From contig NZ_CP071238.1 in assembly GCF_017299535.1 (NCBI RefSeq), forward strand, positions 992,001 through 1,056,000: a DNA stretch of 64,000 bases. Direction: 5' to 3'. The notes under the pieces are model-generated. The model made no database searches. It worked only from the letters and a program-made list of their open reading frames with translations, and had not been told where the DNA came from. Positions 1-9,161 of this stretch are shown piece by piece (positions within the stretch are counted from its first letter, which is position 1; each line of letters opens with the position of its first letter). Position numbers and translations under genes: made by a program. Source of the DNA: Serratia marcescens subsp. marcescens ATCC 13880. Its GTDB lineage: Bacteria; Pseudomonadota; Gammaproteobacteria; Enterobacterales; Enterobacteriaceae.

Positions 1-1
1 G

Positions 2-277
2 TCGGCGCAGCTGCGCCCTGAGTGGGTGGCGGCCGAGTTGGGGGTGTCGTTACGCAGCCTGTATCGGTTGTTCGCCCGTCAGGGGCTGGTGGTGGCGCAG
101 TACATCAGGAACCGCAGGCTGGATCTGTGCGCGCAGGCGCTGCGCAGCGCCGCCGGGCAAGAAAAGCTGGCCGGCATTGGCCTCGACTGGGGCTTCGCCG
201 ATCACAGCCATTTCTCGACCGCTTTCAAGCAGCGTTTCGGCATGTCGCCGAGCGAGTACCGTCGGCAGCATCAGTAA
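2..277 (+). CDS. feaR: FeaR, AraC-family activator (C-terminal part, cut by window start)
   Basis: Only the last 91 residues are present; the reading frame is open from base 2, so the gene begins outside the window. The segment carries both helix-turn-helix motifs of an AraC/XylS DNA-binding domain: 'LGVSLRSLYRLF' early, and 'GFADHSHFSTAFKQRFGMSP' near the end, which is the usual second HTH with its F..F...G.SP signature. FeaR in E. coli activates feaB (phenylacetaldehyde dehydrogenase) and tynA (amine oxidase) during growth on aromatic amines. The assignment rests on the match of this domain to FeaR as I remember it and on feaB lying directly downstream, convergently oriented, 33 bp away. 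Two FeaR-type binding sites lie before feaB. The missing N-terminal half would carry the sensor domain. Confidence 0.8.
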   Translation, partial: SAQLRPEWVAAELGVSLRSLYRLFARQGLVVAQYIRNRRLDLCAQALRSAAGQEKLAGIGLDWGFADHSHFSTAFKQRFGMSPSEYRRQHQ

Positions 278-310
278 GTCAGGGCGCGGGCCAGGCCCGC
301 GCCGCTTCAC

Positions 311-1810
311 TCAATAGCGGATGCAGACCGATTTCGACTCGGTGTAGGCATCCAGCCAATCCGGGCCGAAATCGCGGCCGCTGCCCGACTGTTTGAACCC
401 GCCGAACGGCATGTTCGGGTCGATCAGCGTATGGGTGTTGACCCACACGGTGCCGGCATGAATGCGCGGCGTCAGCGCCATCGCCTGCTGCAGGCTGGTG
501 GTCCACAGGCTGGCGGTCAGCCCGAAGTCGGTGTCATTGGCCTTGCTCAGCGCCTCTTCGGCGCTCGCCACCCGAATCAGGTTGACCACCGGGCCGAACA
601 CTTCCTCGCGCGTCAGGTTCAGCCGATCGTCCGGGTTGATCACCAGCGTCGGCGGAATGTAGAAGCCGTTGGCGTCCGGCCCGGCCGCGCCGCCGATAAG
701 CTCGGCGTTTTTCGCCCGGGCGTCGTCCAGGTAGGCCGCCACCTTGTTGCGGTGCGCGAGCGACACCAGCGGGTTGATTTGCGCGCCGGTATCCATCCCC
801 GGCCCGACCGACAGCGATTTCACCGCCTGTTCGAATCCGGCCACCAGCCGATCATAAATCGGCGCTTCAATATAAATTCGCGAGCTGGCGGCGCACACCT
901 GCCCTTGGTTGAGGAAACTGCCGAGCATCAGGCCTTCGATCACCTGCTGCGGATCGGCATCTTTCAGCACGATGGCCGGGTTTTTGCCGCCCAGCTCCAG
1001 CGTCACGCGGGTCAGGCGATCCGCCGCCGCGCGCGCGATGCTTTTGCCCACCGGCGTGGAGCCGGTAAAGCTGACTTTGGCGATCAGCGGATGTTCGGTC
1101 AGCGCCTTGCCGCACACGGTGCCGCGGCCGGTGACCACGTTGAACGCGCCTGGCGGCACGCCGGCTTCGCTCGCCAGTTCGGCGATGCGCAGTAGGGTGA
1201 GCGGGGTGGTTTCCGACGGCTTGATGACGATGGAGCAGCCCGCGGCCAGCGCCGGCATCACTTTCCACATGCCGATCATCAGCGGGAAGTTCCAGGGCAC
1301 GATGCCGGCGACCACGCCGATCGGCTCTTTGCGGGTATAAACCTGATATTTGGCGCCCGGCGGCATCGGAATGGAGACGTCCAGCGTCTGGCCGGTGATT
1401 TTGGTCGCCAGCCCGGCGGTGTAACGCATCCAGTTCAGGGTGCTGCCGACTTCGAAAGCGCGGGCGATGTTGATGGATTTGCCCTGCTCCAGGGTTTCGA
1501 GCTGCGCCAGCTCTTCGGCGTGCTGCTCCACCAGATCGGCGAAGCGCAGCAGGATGCGTTCGCGCTCTACCGGCAGACGCTGCGCCCAGACGCCTTCGCT
1601 GAAGGCTTTGTGGGCGGACTGCACCGCCAGCGCGACGTCGTGTTCGTTGGCGTCGGCGGTGGTGGCGATCTGCTGCCCATTGGCGGGGTTATACACCGCC
1701 AGGCGGCCTTCCGCGGCGGACGCGCGCCACTGGCCGTCGATATACAGCCCATGCTGACGATCGAGAAAACGCGACACGCTATCCAGCACGGCTACGGTAT
1801 TGTCAGACAT
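311..1810 (-). CDS. feaB: Phenylacetaldehyde dehydrogenase FeaB
   Basis: NAD-dependent aldehyde dehydrogenase that oxidises phenylacetaldehyde to phenylacetate, the last step before the phenylacetyl-CoA pathway. The 499-residue product has the ALDH superfamily landmarks: '[12 protein letters not shown]' (oxyanion/cofactor region), 'FTGS' in the NAD-binding loop, the general-base motif '[11 protein letters not shown]', and the catalytic cysteine in 'NQGQVCAAS'. Long stretches match E. coli FeaB as I recall it, including the '[10 protein letters not shown]' segment and the 'KSVCIRY' C-terminus. Start chosen at 1810 because a strong GGAGG lies six bases upstream; an upstream in-frame ATG (1831) lacks this and would lengthen the protein beyond family size. 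The upstream region holds two FeaR-type sites, so induction by aromatic amine catabolism is likely. Confidence 0.93.
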   Translation of the reverse strand: MSDNTVAVLDSVSRFLDRQHGLYIDGQWRASAAEGRLAVYNPANGQQIATTADANEHDVALAVQSAHKAFSEGVWAQRLPVERERILLRFADLVEQHAEELAQLETLEQGKSINIARAFEVGSTLNWMRYTAGLATKITGQTLDVSIPMPPGAKYQVYTRKEPIGVVAGIVPWNFPLMIGMWKVMPALAAGCSIVIKPSETTPLTLLRIAELASEAGVPPGAFNVVTGRGTVCGKALTEHPLIAKVSFTGSTPVGKSIARAAADRLTRVTLELGGKNPAIVLKDADPQQVIEGLMLGSFLNQGQVCAASSRIYIEAPIYDRLVAGFEQAVKSLSVGPGMDTGAQINPLVSLAHRNKVAAYLDDARAKNAELIGGAAGPDANGFYIPPTLVINPDDRLNLTREEVFGPVVNLIRVASAEEALSKANDTDFGLTASLWTTSLQQAMALTPRIHAGTVWVNTHTLIDPNMPFGGFKQSGSGRDFGPDWLDAYTESKSVCIRY

Positions 1811-1879
1811 ACATCCTCCGATCAGGCTCATCAGGTTATCGTTAACCCTGAGAGTCTAGATCAGCGGTAAAGCGGCGGC

Positions 1880-1895
1880 TTTGCTCTGCCTGACA
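1880..1895 (-). promoter_or_regulatory. Distal-to-proximal FeaR site (feaB-proximal copy)
   Basis: On the minus strand the sequence reads TGTCA, eight bases, then AAA. This is an exact fit to TGNCA-N8-AAA, the FeaR recognition motif I recall from E. coli. It is the copy nearer to feaB, ending about 70 bases before the start codon. Confidence 0.5.
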
Positions 1896-1900
1896 TTCGG

Positions 1901-1916
1901 TTTGTCCTGCGTGTCA
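1901..1916 (-). promoter_or_regulatory. FeaR site (upstream copy)
   Basis: Second exact TGNCA-N8-AAA match on the minus strand (TGACA, eight bases, AAA), in the same orientation as the copy at 1880-1895 and 21 bp from it, which is two helical turns. Tandem direct repeats on one DNA face are what an AraC-type dimer or pair would bind. Confidence 0.5.
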
Positions 1917-1942
1917 TTTTGCCGTGACGGAACAGTAAACCG

Positions 1943-1962
1943 CGGCCGGCGGGCGCCGGCCG
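1943..1962 (-). terminator. Hairpin after leuE
   Basis: Perfect 8-bp G+C stem (CGGCCGGC / GCCGGCCG) with a 4-base loop, starting 8 bases beyond the leuE stop. The minus-strand side is followed only by a short T-containing run, so it is a plausible but not strong intrinsic terminator. Confidence 0.45.
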
Positions 1963-1969
1963 GGAGGGA

Positions 1970-2608
1970 TCACGAGCTCAGGGTCGCCAGACGGGTGGCG
2001 AAACCGAGGAACAGCAGGCCGATCAGGCCGTTGCCGAGCTTCGCCAGGCCTTTCTTGTGATTGAAGAAATGCGCCAGCATCGCGCCGGAGAAGATCAGCG
2101 TGCTCATGTAGATAAAGCTGACGGCTTCGAGGATCAGCGCCAGAATGGTGAACGACAGCCCGGTATGCGCGTAGTTGAAGTCGATGAACTGGACGAAGAA
2201 CGACACGTAAAACAGAATAGCTTTCGGGTTGGTCAGGCTCAGCGTCAGCGACTTGCGCAGAATGCTGTGGCCGCCTTCAATTTGCTGCTGTTGCGCCTGC
2301 GCCTTCTGCACGAAGGTGGCGTAGAGGATTTTTGCGCCGAGGAACAGCAGGTAAATCGCGCCGAGAAAACGCACCAGGGTAAACAGGAACGGCGTGGTGC
2401 GGATTAGCGAAGCCACGCCGATATAGGCGCAGAAGATCAGGATCGCATCGCCGATAAACACGCCCAGCGCCGCGGTATAGCCGGCGCGCACGCCGCGCGA
2501 TACGCCGGTTTTCAGCACGTACAGCGTATTCGGCCCCGGCAGAATGATGATGAAGACCACCCCGGCCAAATAGGTCCATAAATTCAGGACGCCAAAACTC
2601 TCTAACAC
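1970..2608 (-). CDS. leuE: Leucine efflux protein LeuE (LysE/RhtB family)
   Basis: Inner-membrane exporter of leucine and related amino acids, of the LysE/RhtB superfamily. The product is 212 residues, the same as E. coli LeuE (YeaS), with about six hydrophobic segments. Family signatures include '[10 protein letters not shown]' near residue 25, 'GVFIGDA' in the next helix, and the '[20 protein letters not shown]' block, which matches LeuE as remembered. A GTG start at 2608 is chosen: GGAGAGG sits five bases upstream and it gives the E. coli length. An in-frame ATG at 2647 would add 13 polar residues without a clear ribosome site. The gene stands alone, divergent from ada. Confidence 0.92.
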   Translation of the reverse strand: MLESFGVLNLWTYLAGVVFIIILPGPNTLYVLKTGVSRGVRAGYTAALGVFIGDAILIFCAYIGVASLIRTTPFLFTLVRFLGAIYLLFLGAKILYATFVQKAQAQQQQIEGGHSILRKSLTLSLTNPKAILFYVSFFVQFIDFNYAHTGLSFTILALILEAVSFIYMSTLIFSGAMLAHFFNHKKGLAKLGNGLIGLLFLGFATRLATLSS

Positions 2609-2762
2609 AATAACCTCTCCATGCGCGCAACTAACAGGCAGAAACACTGGCCACGCCCGTGGCCGGCCGCGATCCTAACGCCGTGCAACCGGGTTGGCAA
2701 CGTAATAAACTTCATGTTGTTGGTTAAAAATTGTCGAAACATTGTTGAAAACGTCGGCATCG

Positions 2763-2775
2763 AATTAAAAAGCAA
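2763..2775 (+). promoter_or_regulatory. Ada-binding site (A box + B box) upstream of ada
   Basis: AAT, six bases, then GCAA: the A-box/B-box arrangement recognised by methylated Ada in the E. coli ada and alkA promoters. It sits about 68 bases before the ada start, with a possible -10 element TATGCT at 2807-2812, which is the expected distance for Ada-dependent activation. Confidence 0.5.
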
Positions 2776-2842
2776 GAGTCGGCGTGTTTCGCCAACGGCC
2801 CGTCACTATGCTGGTTAACATCGAAACCGCAGTGAGGAACGG

Positions 2843-3901
2843 ATGATGAAAAACGTAATCGACAGCGCCGATCCGCGCTGGCTGGCGATCGTCAGCCGCG
2901 ACAAGCACGCCGACGGCCGCTTTATCTACGCGGTGAAAACCACCGGCGTGTATTGCTCGCCTTCCTGCCCGTCACGCCAGCCGAATCGGCAAAACGTGGA
3001 GCTGTTCGACGATGCGGAGCAGGCGGAGGCGGCGGGTTATCGGCCCTGCAAACGCTGCCGGCAAGGGCTGACGCCGCTGACGGAACAGCATGCGCGGCAG
3101 ATAGCCGAGGCTTGCCGCTATATTGAACGGGCGGAGAAAGCGCCGTCGCTGCAGACGCTGGCGCGCCACGTCGGGTTGAGCCAATACCATTTCCACCGGC
3201 TGTTCAAAGCGATCACCGGCCTGACGCCGAAAGGCTACGCCGATGCGCAGCGCAGCCAGCGCTTGCGCGCCGGTCTTACACAGCGGGAAACGGTGACCGA
3301 CGCGATCTTCGACGCCGGCTATGGCGCCAATGGCCGCTTCTACCAGCAGGCCAACGCCGCGCTGGGCATGACGCCGAAGGCCTATCGGGCGGGCGGCAAA
3401 GGCATGCGCATCCATTTCGCCGTCGGGCGCTGTTCGCTGGGCGAGATCCTGGCGGCGCAGAGCGAGGTGGGCATCTGCGCTATTCTGCTGGGGGACGATG
3501 CGCAGCAGCTGGTGCAGGATCTGCAGGACAAATTCCCTAACGCCGAGCTGATCGGCGGTGATGCGCAGTATGAAGCGCTGATGGCGCAGGTGGTGGGCCT
3601 GATTGAAGCGCCGGAGAACGGGCTGGCGCTGCCGCTGGATATTCGCGGCACCGCGTTTCAACAGCGAGTCTGGCGGGCGCTGCAGGCGATACCGGTCGGC
3701 GAAACCGTCAGCTATGCCGATATCGCCCGGCGCATTGGGGCGCCCAAAGCGGTGCGCGCGGTGGCCGGCGCCTGCGCCGCCAACATGCTGGCGGTGGCGA
3801 TCCCCTGCCACCGGGTGGTGCGCAACGACGGCGCCTTGTCCGGCTATCGCTGGGGTGTCGAGCGCAAGAAAGCCTTGCTGGAAAAAGAGGCGCAGCGATG
3901 A
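2843..3901 (+). CDS. ada: Ada: bifunctional alkylation-response regulator / O6-methylguanine-DNA methyltransferase
   Basis: Sensor, activator and suicide repair protein of the adaptive response to methylating agents. Three parts are visible in 352 residues. The N-terminal zinc domain has C38, C42, C69 and C72 exactly at the E. coli positions; C38 takes the methyl group from phosphotriesters and switches Ada into an activator. An AraC-type HTH follows (about 85-180, 'GLSQYHFHRLFKAITGLTP'). The C-terminal methyltransferase has the active-site 'IPCHRVV' with C322. Two ATGs stand side by side (2843, 2846) after GAGGA, so either could start translation. It overlaps the next gene by four bases (ATGA), so the two are translated together. 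The Ada box upstream indicates autoregulation. Confidence 0.96.
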   Translation: MMKNVIDSADPRWLAIVSRDKHADGRFIYAVKTTGVYCSPSCPSRQPNRQNVELFDDAEQAEAAGYRPCKRCRQGLTPLTEQHARQIAEACRYIERAEKAPSLQTLARHVGLSQYHFHRLFKAITGLTPKGYADAQRSQRLRAGLTQRETVTDAIFDAGYGANGRFYQQANAALGMTPKAYRAGGKGMRIHFAVGRCSLGEILAAQSEVGICAILLGDDAQQLVQDLQDKFPNAELIGGDAQYEALMAQVVGLIEAPENGLALPLDIRGTAFQQRVWRALQAIPVGETVSYADIARRIGAPKAVRAVAGACAANMLAVAIPCHRVVRNDGALSGYRWGVERKKALLEKEAQR

Positions 3902-4611
3902 GCGGCGCGCTGGCGGCCCGGCTGGCCGAATTGGACTGGGCGGCGATCGAGCGCGAACTCGATGCGCAGGGCTGCGCGCGGCTGCCCGGCGTGCTCAGCC
4001 AAGAGCTGTGCCGCGAGCTGACAGCGCTCTACCCGCAGGATGCGCACTTCCGCAGCCGCATCGTAATGGCGAAGCACGGTTTTGGCCGCGGCGAGTACCG
4101 CTATTTCGCCTATCCGCTGCCGCCGCCGGTGGCCGAGGCGCGCAGCCTGATGTATGCACGGCTGGCGCCGGTAGCCAACCGCTGGAACGCCTTGTTGGGC
4201 CTGGCGGCGCGTTATCCCGCCGAACACGAAGCCTACCTGGCCGAATGCCACCGGGCCGGCCAACGGCGGCCGACGCCGCTGCTGTTGCGCTACGAAACAG
4301 GGGATTACAACTGCCTGCATCAGGATCTGTACGGCGAGCGGGTGTTTCCGCTGCAGGTGGCGTTTTTGCTCTCCGCCCCCGAACGGGATTTCACCGGCGG
4401 CGAATTTGTGCTGACCGAACAGCGGCCGCGGATGCAGAGCCGGCCGGAGGTGGTGCCACTGCAGCAGGGCGACGCGGTGGTGTTCGCCGTGCATCACCGG
4501 CCGGTGGCGGGAATGAAAGGTTACTATCGGGTCAATCTGCGCCACGGCGTCAGCCGGATACGCACCGGCCAACGCCATACGCTGGGGGTGATCTTTCACG
4601 ACGCGCTATAG
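3898..4611 (+). CDS. 2OG-Fe(II) oxygenase linked to ada (Oxygenase-NA type, not AlkB sequence)
   Basis: A 237-residue non-haem iron, 2-oxoglutarate-dependent dioxygenase. The double-stranded beta-helix core is visible: 'CLHQDLYG' supplies the H-x-D iron ligands (about residue 142), 'NLRHGVSR' the distal histidine, and '[10 protein letters not shown]' the arginine that binds 2-oxoglutarate. It looks like the family annotated in databases as an oxygenase acting on damaged DNA (Oxygenase-NA, PF09859, from memory), a different sequence family from AlkB. Its start codon overlaps the ada stop (ATGA), so it belongs to the Ada operon, in the place alkB holds in E. coli. A repair role is therefore inferred. 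It ends flush against the converging tehB stop. Confidence 0.85.
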   Translation: MSGALAARLAELDWAAIERELDAQGCARLPGVLSQELCRELTALYPQDAHFRSRIVMAKHGFGRGEYRYFAYPLPPPVAEARSLMYARLAPVANRWNALLGLAARYPAEHEAYLAECHRAGQRRPTPLLLRYETGDYNCLHQDLYGERVFPLQVAFLLSAPERDFTGGEFVLTEQRPRMQSRPEVVPLQQGDAVVFAVHHRPVAGMKGYYRVNLRHGVSRIRTGQRHTLGVIFHDAL

Positions 4612-5469
4612 CTTGCGCGCCAGCAGGGTGGCGAAGCGCAGCGAGATGCGGTTGCCGTTGGCGTCGGTCTTATGCAGTTGGCCGACGTCTTCGTTGTATT
4701 TGAGGATTTCCCAGTCGCGATAATAATGCTTCAGCTCACCCGGGCTGAAGGTGAAAGGGAACGGCAGCGGGCAGGGATAATCTTCGGTATCCATCGCCGC
4801 CACGATCAGGTTATGGCCGCCGCGCACGGTGCTGTCCTGCATGTTTTGCACGATATGCGGGATTTGCTGCCGCTCGAGGAACATCAACACCACGGTGGAC
4901 AGGATGAAGTCATATTCGCCACTGAAGCGGTGAGTATTGAGATCCTGCACCCCGGCGCGCAGGCGGGTCAGCTGCTCGGCGTCGACGATCTGGTTGAGGC
5001 GAGCTATCGAAGGCGCGTGCTTGTCCCAGGCGGTGACGTCGAAACCTTTCAGATTGAGATAGAGCGAATTGCGGCCGCCGCCGCAGCCCAGATCCAGCGC
5101 CTTGCCCGGCGCGATGCGCGCCGCCGCCTCGATCACTTCGGAGTGGGTGCGCGTCAGTTCGTATTTCTTGTGGTAGTAATCTTCCGGCGTGCAGTAAAAC
5201 GCCAGCCGGCAGGTCATGTCGTCCGAGAAGGAAACGATGCGATGCCACTGCTGCGGCGCGATAAACGGCGGCTGGCTTTCGGGGCTGAACTGCCAGGTTT
5301 CGGTGGTGGCGCCGTCTTCGGTCATCATGGCGAACGTCAGGTTCCCGCTCAGTACGGTGAGCTTCGCCCAGGTGCCGCTCTGGGTGTTGTGGCGCTGGCG
5401 GAAGGCTTCCGGCAGCGTATCGCTGTTCCATTCCGGCAGGGTTTTATAGCAAAGCAGCTGCTGCTCCAT
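4606..5469 (-). CDS. tehB: TehB-type SAM-dependent methyltransferase, long form
   Basis: Class I methyltransferase implicated in tellurite resistance by methylating tellurium oxyanions. The 287-residue protein is the two-domain type seen in Haemophilus rather than the short E. coli TehB: an N-terminal cupin-like domain ('[25 protein letters not shown]') of about 95 residues, then the methyltransferase domain with motif I '[15 protein letters not shown]' (about 128-142) and a late motif '[14 protein letters not shown]'. Start at 5469 has AGGAG six bases upstream; another in-frame ATG nine codons earlier lacks a site. The last codon lies back to back with that of the ada-linked oxygenase on the other strand, so there is no space for a terminator between the two genes. 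Confidence 0.9.
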   Translation of the reverse strand: MEQQLLCYKTLPEWNSDTLPEAFRQRHNTQSGTWAKLTVLSGNLTFAMMTEDGATTETWQFSPESQPPFIAPQQWHRIVSFSDDMTCRLAFYCTPEDYYHKKYELTRTHSEVIEAAARIAPGKALDLGCGGGRNSLYLNLKGFDVTAWDKHAPSIARLNQIVDAEQLTRLRAGVQDLNTHRFSGEYDFILSTVVLMFLERQQIPHIVQNMQDSTVRGGHNLIVAAMDTEDYPCPLPFPFTFSPGELKHYYRDWEILKYNEDVGQLHKTDANGNRISLRFATLLARKL

Positions 5470-5647
5470 AGGGGGCTCCTCTGGCTGGGTGAGCAAAGTG
5501 ATTTATTTAATGTATATAAAATACATCTTTATCGATCGTTTGAACATAGCGGCCTGACGGAAAGGCGCGGCGGTATCTTTATACTGGATTGTGTGCGGCG
5601 GCTGGGCTAATTTCAGTGCTGTTCATGTCATCACGTTCAGGGAAAAG

Positions 5648-6751
5648 ATGCCGATACCTCGTTTATTCCACCCGATGCCCTTCCGTTTGCTGAGCCTGGC
5701 CGCGCTGCTGGCGCTGGCGGGCTGTACCAGCAAAACCACCACCACGGCGCCGGCGGCGCGTCCCGCCGACGTCAAAGCCCGACTGATGACGCTGATCCCC
5801 GCCAACGCCGGCGATCGTCAGGGCTGGGCCACCGATATTACCGCCGCCTTTGCCGCCCAGGGCATCGAACCGAGCGATGAGAACCTGTGTTCGGTGCTGG
5901 CGGTGACCGAACAAGAGTCGACGTTCCAGGCTAACCCGCAGGTGCCGGGGCTGCCGAAGATCGCCTGGAAAGAGATCGACCGCCGCGCCGATCAGATGCA
6001 CATCCCGAACTTTTTGGTGCATACCGCGTTGAAGATCTCGTCGTCGAACGGCCAGAGCTACAGCGAGCGCCTGGATAAGGTGCGCACCGAAAAGGATCTG
6101 AGCGATATCTTCGATGACATGATCGACCGCGTGCCGATGGGGCAGAAGCTGTTCGGTCATTTGAACCCGGTTCATACCGGCGGCCCGATGCAGGTGAGCA
6201 TCGCCTTCGCCGAGGCGCACGCCAAAGGGTATCCTTATCCGGTCGACGGCTCGATTCGCCGCGAAGTTTTCAGCCGGCGCGGCGGCATGTACTTCGGCAT
6301 TATGCATTTGCTGGGATACCCGGCCGATTACAGCCGGCCGATTTACCGCTTTGCCGACTTCAACGCCGGCTGGTACGCCAGCCGCAACGCGGCGTTCCAA
6401 AACGCGGTCAGCCGGGCGAGCGCCATTCCGCTGGCGCTGGACGGCGATCTGATCGACTTCAGCAGCGACAAGCCCGGCTCGACCGAGCTGGCGGTGCGCA
6501 CGCTCGGCAAGCGCCTGAACATGAGCGACAGCGCCATTCGCCGGGCGCTTGAGAAAGGCGATACGGCTGACTTTGCCGATACCGGCCTGTATAAGAAGGT
6601 CTTTGCGTTGGCGGGCGGCAAGCTGCCGCGTGAGATGCTGCCGGGCATTCAGCTGGAAAGCCCGAAAATCACCCGCAAGCTGACCACCGCCTGGTTCGCC
6701 AAGCGGGTGGATGAACGCCGCCAGCGTTGCATGGCGCGCGCCGGCGGGTAA
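5648..6751 (+). CDS. DUF1615 family lipoprotein
   Basis: Predicted outer-membrane or periplasmic lipoprotein of unknown function. Following the start there is a basic and hydrophobic signal ending in the lipobox 'LALAGC', then a Thr/Ala-rich linker and a globular region of about 320 residues matching my memory of the DUF1615 family. The repeated acidic/glutamate context 'LAVTEQESTFQANP' resembles the active-site surroundings of lytic transglycosylase-like folds, but I cannot assign an activity. Start at 5648 is chosen from the preceding AGGGA-type site; another ATG at 5675 would give a more typical lipoprotein signal and is a real alternative. Monocistronic, convergent with the decarboxylase gene. 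Confidence 0.75.
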   Translation: MPIPRLFHPMPFRLLSLAALLALAGCTSKTTTTAPAARPADVKARLMTLIPANAGDRQGWATDITAAFAAQGIEPSDENLCSVLAVTEQESTFQANPQVPGLPKIAWKEIDRRADQMHIPNFLVHTALKISSSNGQSYSERLDKVRTEKDLSDIFDDMIDRVPMGQKLFGHLNPVHTGGPMQVSIAFAEAHAKGYPYPVDGSIRREVFSRRGGMYFGIMHLLGYPADYSRPIYRFADFNAGWYASRNAAFQNAVSRASAIPLALDGDLIDFSSDKPGSTELAVRTLGKRLNMSDSAIRRALEKGDTADFADTGLYKKVFALAGGKLPREMLPGIQLESPKITRKLTTAWFAKRVDERRQRCMARAGG

Positions 6752-6758
6752 CGGCATG

Positions 6759-6793
6759 AAAAACGCCGCCGGCGGCCTGAACCACCGGCGGCG
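6759..6793 (-). terminator. Intrinsic terminator of the decarboxylase gene
   Basis: Nine-bp perfect stem CGCCGCCGG / CCGGCGGCG with a 12-base loop. On the minus strand it is followed by TTTTT, so it terminates the decarboxylase transcript 14 bases after its stop. Confidence 0.75.
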
Positions 6794-6806
6794 CGATCAT
6801 CGCGCC

Positions 6807-8486
6807 TCAGGCGCTGCGGCGCGGGTTGGTCAGGCCGAAGTTAAAGCTGTTGCAGCGGTTACAGAACTCTTTCATCACCGGCGGCGTGTCCATCATCGGC
6901 ACTTTCACCTCGATAAACGCCAGCCGATCCTGCCGCGAGGCGTGTTCCAGGGCCATTTCCAACTGTTGTGTGGTTTCCACCGCCACGCTGAACGGCTGCG
7001 CCTGGGTATTCAATACCGCCGGCAGTTTGGCGTAGTCCCACGGGCTGATGTCGTTGTAGGACGAGTTTTCGCCGAGGATATAGCGTTCGATGGTGTAACC
7101 GTCGTTGTTGATCAGGAAGATGATCGGTTTTTGTTCACAGCGCAGCAGGGTGGACACTTCCTGCGCGGTAAGCTGGAAGGAGCCGTCGCCGATGAACAGC
7201 AGGTGACGGCGCTCAGGGGCCGCCATCAGGGTGCCGAGCAGCGCCGGCAGGGTATAACCGATCGAGCCCCAAATCGGTTGGTTGACTACCTTGACGCCGC
7301 CCGGCATGCGCATGCCGCCGATGGCCGCGCCCGAGGTGCCGTTTTCCACCACCACCACATCATCCGCCTGAATGAAGCGTTGGATGCGTCGCCACAGATA
7401 GGCCTGGTCGAGAGGCGCGTCGCTCGGCGTCGCCAGCTTCTCACGGGGATCGGCCAGCGGTGATAAACGCTGCGCCGGCGCGTCTTCGCTCAGATCCAAC
7501 AGCGCCTGCAGCAGATCCGCCGTTGACACCGCCGGGTAGGAAGTCTTGTCCAGCGTCATCGAGAACGGCTGAATATCCACCTGAGCGGCGGCGGGAATTT
7601 GCTGCGAGAAATAGCCGGTGGTGGAGTCCACCAGACGCACGCCGAAACTCAGCACGCAGTCCGAGTGGGCCATGCGTTCATAGAGTTCGGGGCGCGACAG
7701 GTTGCCGCTGTAGCCGCCCATCCAACCGGCGGTATCTTCCGGAATAATGCATTTGGCGGTTGGCATATTGGTCAGCGGAATGGCAAAGCGGTGAGCGACG
7801 GCGATAACCTGCTGCTGCAACCGATAACGATCCACCATTTGGTCGACCAATATGATCGGGCGCTGCGCGCGTTTTATTTTGGTTAACAGCGCCATCGCCG
7901 CTAATTGCACATTGTATTTATCGCTCGCCGGCAACTGCGGCGCTGCTGCGGCTGCGGCGACTTCAATTTCGACATCGCAAATATCAGACGGCAGCTGTAA
8001 ATATACCGGTTTCTTCTCTATCCAGGCGCGAGAAATAACGCGTGGAATTTCCTGAGCGGCATTTTCCGGCGTGATCAGAGCCTGAGCGACGGTGAATTGT
8101 TTAAAGCAGTTCATGACGTTGTCGAAATTGCCGTCGCCCAGGGTATGGTGCAATAGCTGATGATTCTTCATCGCGTGCAGCGGCGGCGTGCCGGCGATGC
8201 AGACCACAGGTGAAGATTCGGCATAGGCGCCGGCGATGCCGGACAACGCGGCCAGATCGCCGACGCCGTAGGTGACGATCAGCGCGCCGGCGCCTTTCAT
8301 CCGTGCGTAGCCGTCGGCGGCGTAGGAGGCGTTCAATTCATTGCAGTTGCCGACAAATGTCAGCCGTTCGTCGCTTTCCAACAGCTCCAGCAGGCTGAGG
8401 TTATAGTCGCCGGGCACGCCGTAAATACGATCGACGCTCAGGGCATGAAGCTGTTGCAGAATGAATGACCCGATAGTTATTTTCAT
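6807..8486 (-). CDS. Thiamine-diphosphate 2-oxo-acid decarboxylase (indolepyruvate/phenylpyruvate type)
   Basis: 559-residue enzyme of the pyruvate decarboxylase / IpdC family, which removes CO2 from 2-oxo acids such as indolepyruvate or phenylpyruvate to give the aldehyde. Visible landmarks: the cofactor-activating glutamate in 'NCNELNASYAADGYAR' (about residue 49), the catalytic His-His pair in 'NHQLLHHTLGDGNF' (about 112-120), and the ThDP/Mg motif starting 'GDGSFQ' and ending 'INNDGY' (about 433-462). Lengths and motifs fit IpdC, but substrate preference cannot be read from sequence, so no symbol is given. The gene is monocistronic, with its own terminator. A functional link to feaB, which would oxidise the arylacetaldehyde product, is inference only. 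Confidence 0.85.
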   Translation of the reverse strand: MKITIGSFILQQLHALSVDRIYGVPGDYNLSLLELLESDERLTFVGNCNELNASYAADGYARMKGAGALIVTYGVGDLAALSGIAGAYAESSPVVCIAGTPPLHAMKNHQLLHHTLGDGNFDNVMNCFKQFTVAQALITPENAAQEIPRVISRAWIEKKPVYLQLPSDICDVEIEVAAAAAAPQLPASDKYNVQLAAMALLTKIKRAQRPIILVDQMVDRYRLQQQVIAVAHRFAIPLTNMPTAKCIIPEDTAGWMGGYSGNLSRPELYERMAHSDCVLSFGVRLVDSTTGYFSQQIPAAAQVDIQPFSMTLDKTSYPAVSTADLLQALLDLSEDAPAQRLSPLADPREKLATPSDAPLDQAYLWRRIQRFIQADDVVVVENGTSGAAIGGMRMPGGVKVVNQPIWGSIGYTLPALLGTLMAAPERRHLLFIGDGSFQLTAQEVSTLLRCEQKPIIFLINNDGYTIERYILGENSSYNDISPWDYAKLPAVLNTQAQPFSVAVETTQQLEMALEHASRQDRLAFIEVKVPMMDTPPVMKEFCNRCNSFNFGLTNPRRSA

Positions 8487-9161
8487 TGATTGCTCCGGAT
8501 TATTTATCTTTATTTTGTCAGGCGAAAATCAGCAAAAATAAATTGCTGGCGATGTTGTGTCGTTAGCATTAACAGTTATTTAAAGTCTCGGCTTGTTCAA
8601 GATAAGGAGGGCGGCCGGTGAATAGGCGGTTTGTATTCGGCGCTTTACGCGAATGAGTAATACATAAAAAGTAGGGTTATTGGATATTGGGAAGAGACGG
8701 TATTTTTCATTGACGGTATATCGGCAGAGAAGCGGCGGCGCATTGGCATTTATCGTGATGCAGGGCGAGACATCCGGTACTTTTGACGCCGCGTTAAATC
8801 CCATCGGGTGGCGTAACGCTTTTTGCCTGGGAAAGAAAAGCAGAGCCTGGCGTAAAGGGGCATTTTGGTGATCCGCCGCACGCTTATTTCACGAAACCAC
8901 TCTGTAACTAATAAAAAACAAAAAATTAACAATGAGGTTTTTTTATTCGGTCATGGTTGTCAGTTTTGCTTTACAGATGCCGCAATGCGCGCCGCGTCGG
9001 GCCGGTGTAAAAATGGGCCGTCACGGGCGTTAATATAACGTGGCGGTCATCACATTCTGTGGGAAGTGATACGTAAACTTTTCTCTACGTGTGCACGGAT
9101 GGCGTATACCTACCAGAGGGGATCATGTCCCATCAACGCTGGCCTGAGAGGGGGAAGTGTG
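8487..9161 (+). other. Intergenic region without a convincing gene
   Basis: About 675 bases between the decarboxylase and the universal stress protein gene. Open frames of 60-75 codons occur on both strands, but none has a ribosome site or recognisable protein. An A+T-rich stretch at about 8895-8955 and the bases just before 9162 look like promoter regions for the two divergent genes. I recognise no RNA gene or binding site here. Confidence 0.5.

Noticed and set aside
3603-4703. Long Arg/Ala-rich frame over ada and the oxygenase
   Set aside because: Composition typical of a shadow frame in high-G+C DNA; real genes in another frame explain the region.
8580-8932. Small open frames on both strands between the decarboxylase and Usp genes
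   Set aside because: They overlap each other, lack ribosome sites and show no recognisable protein features.
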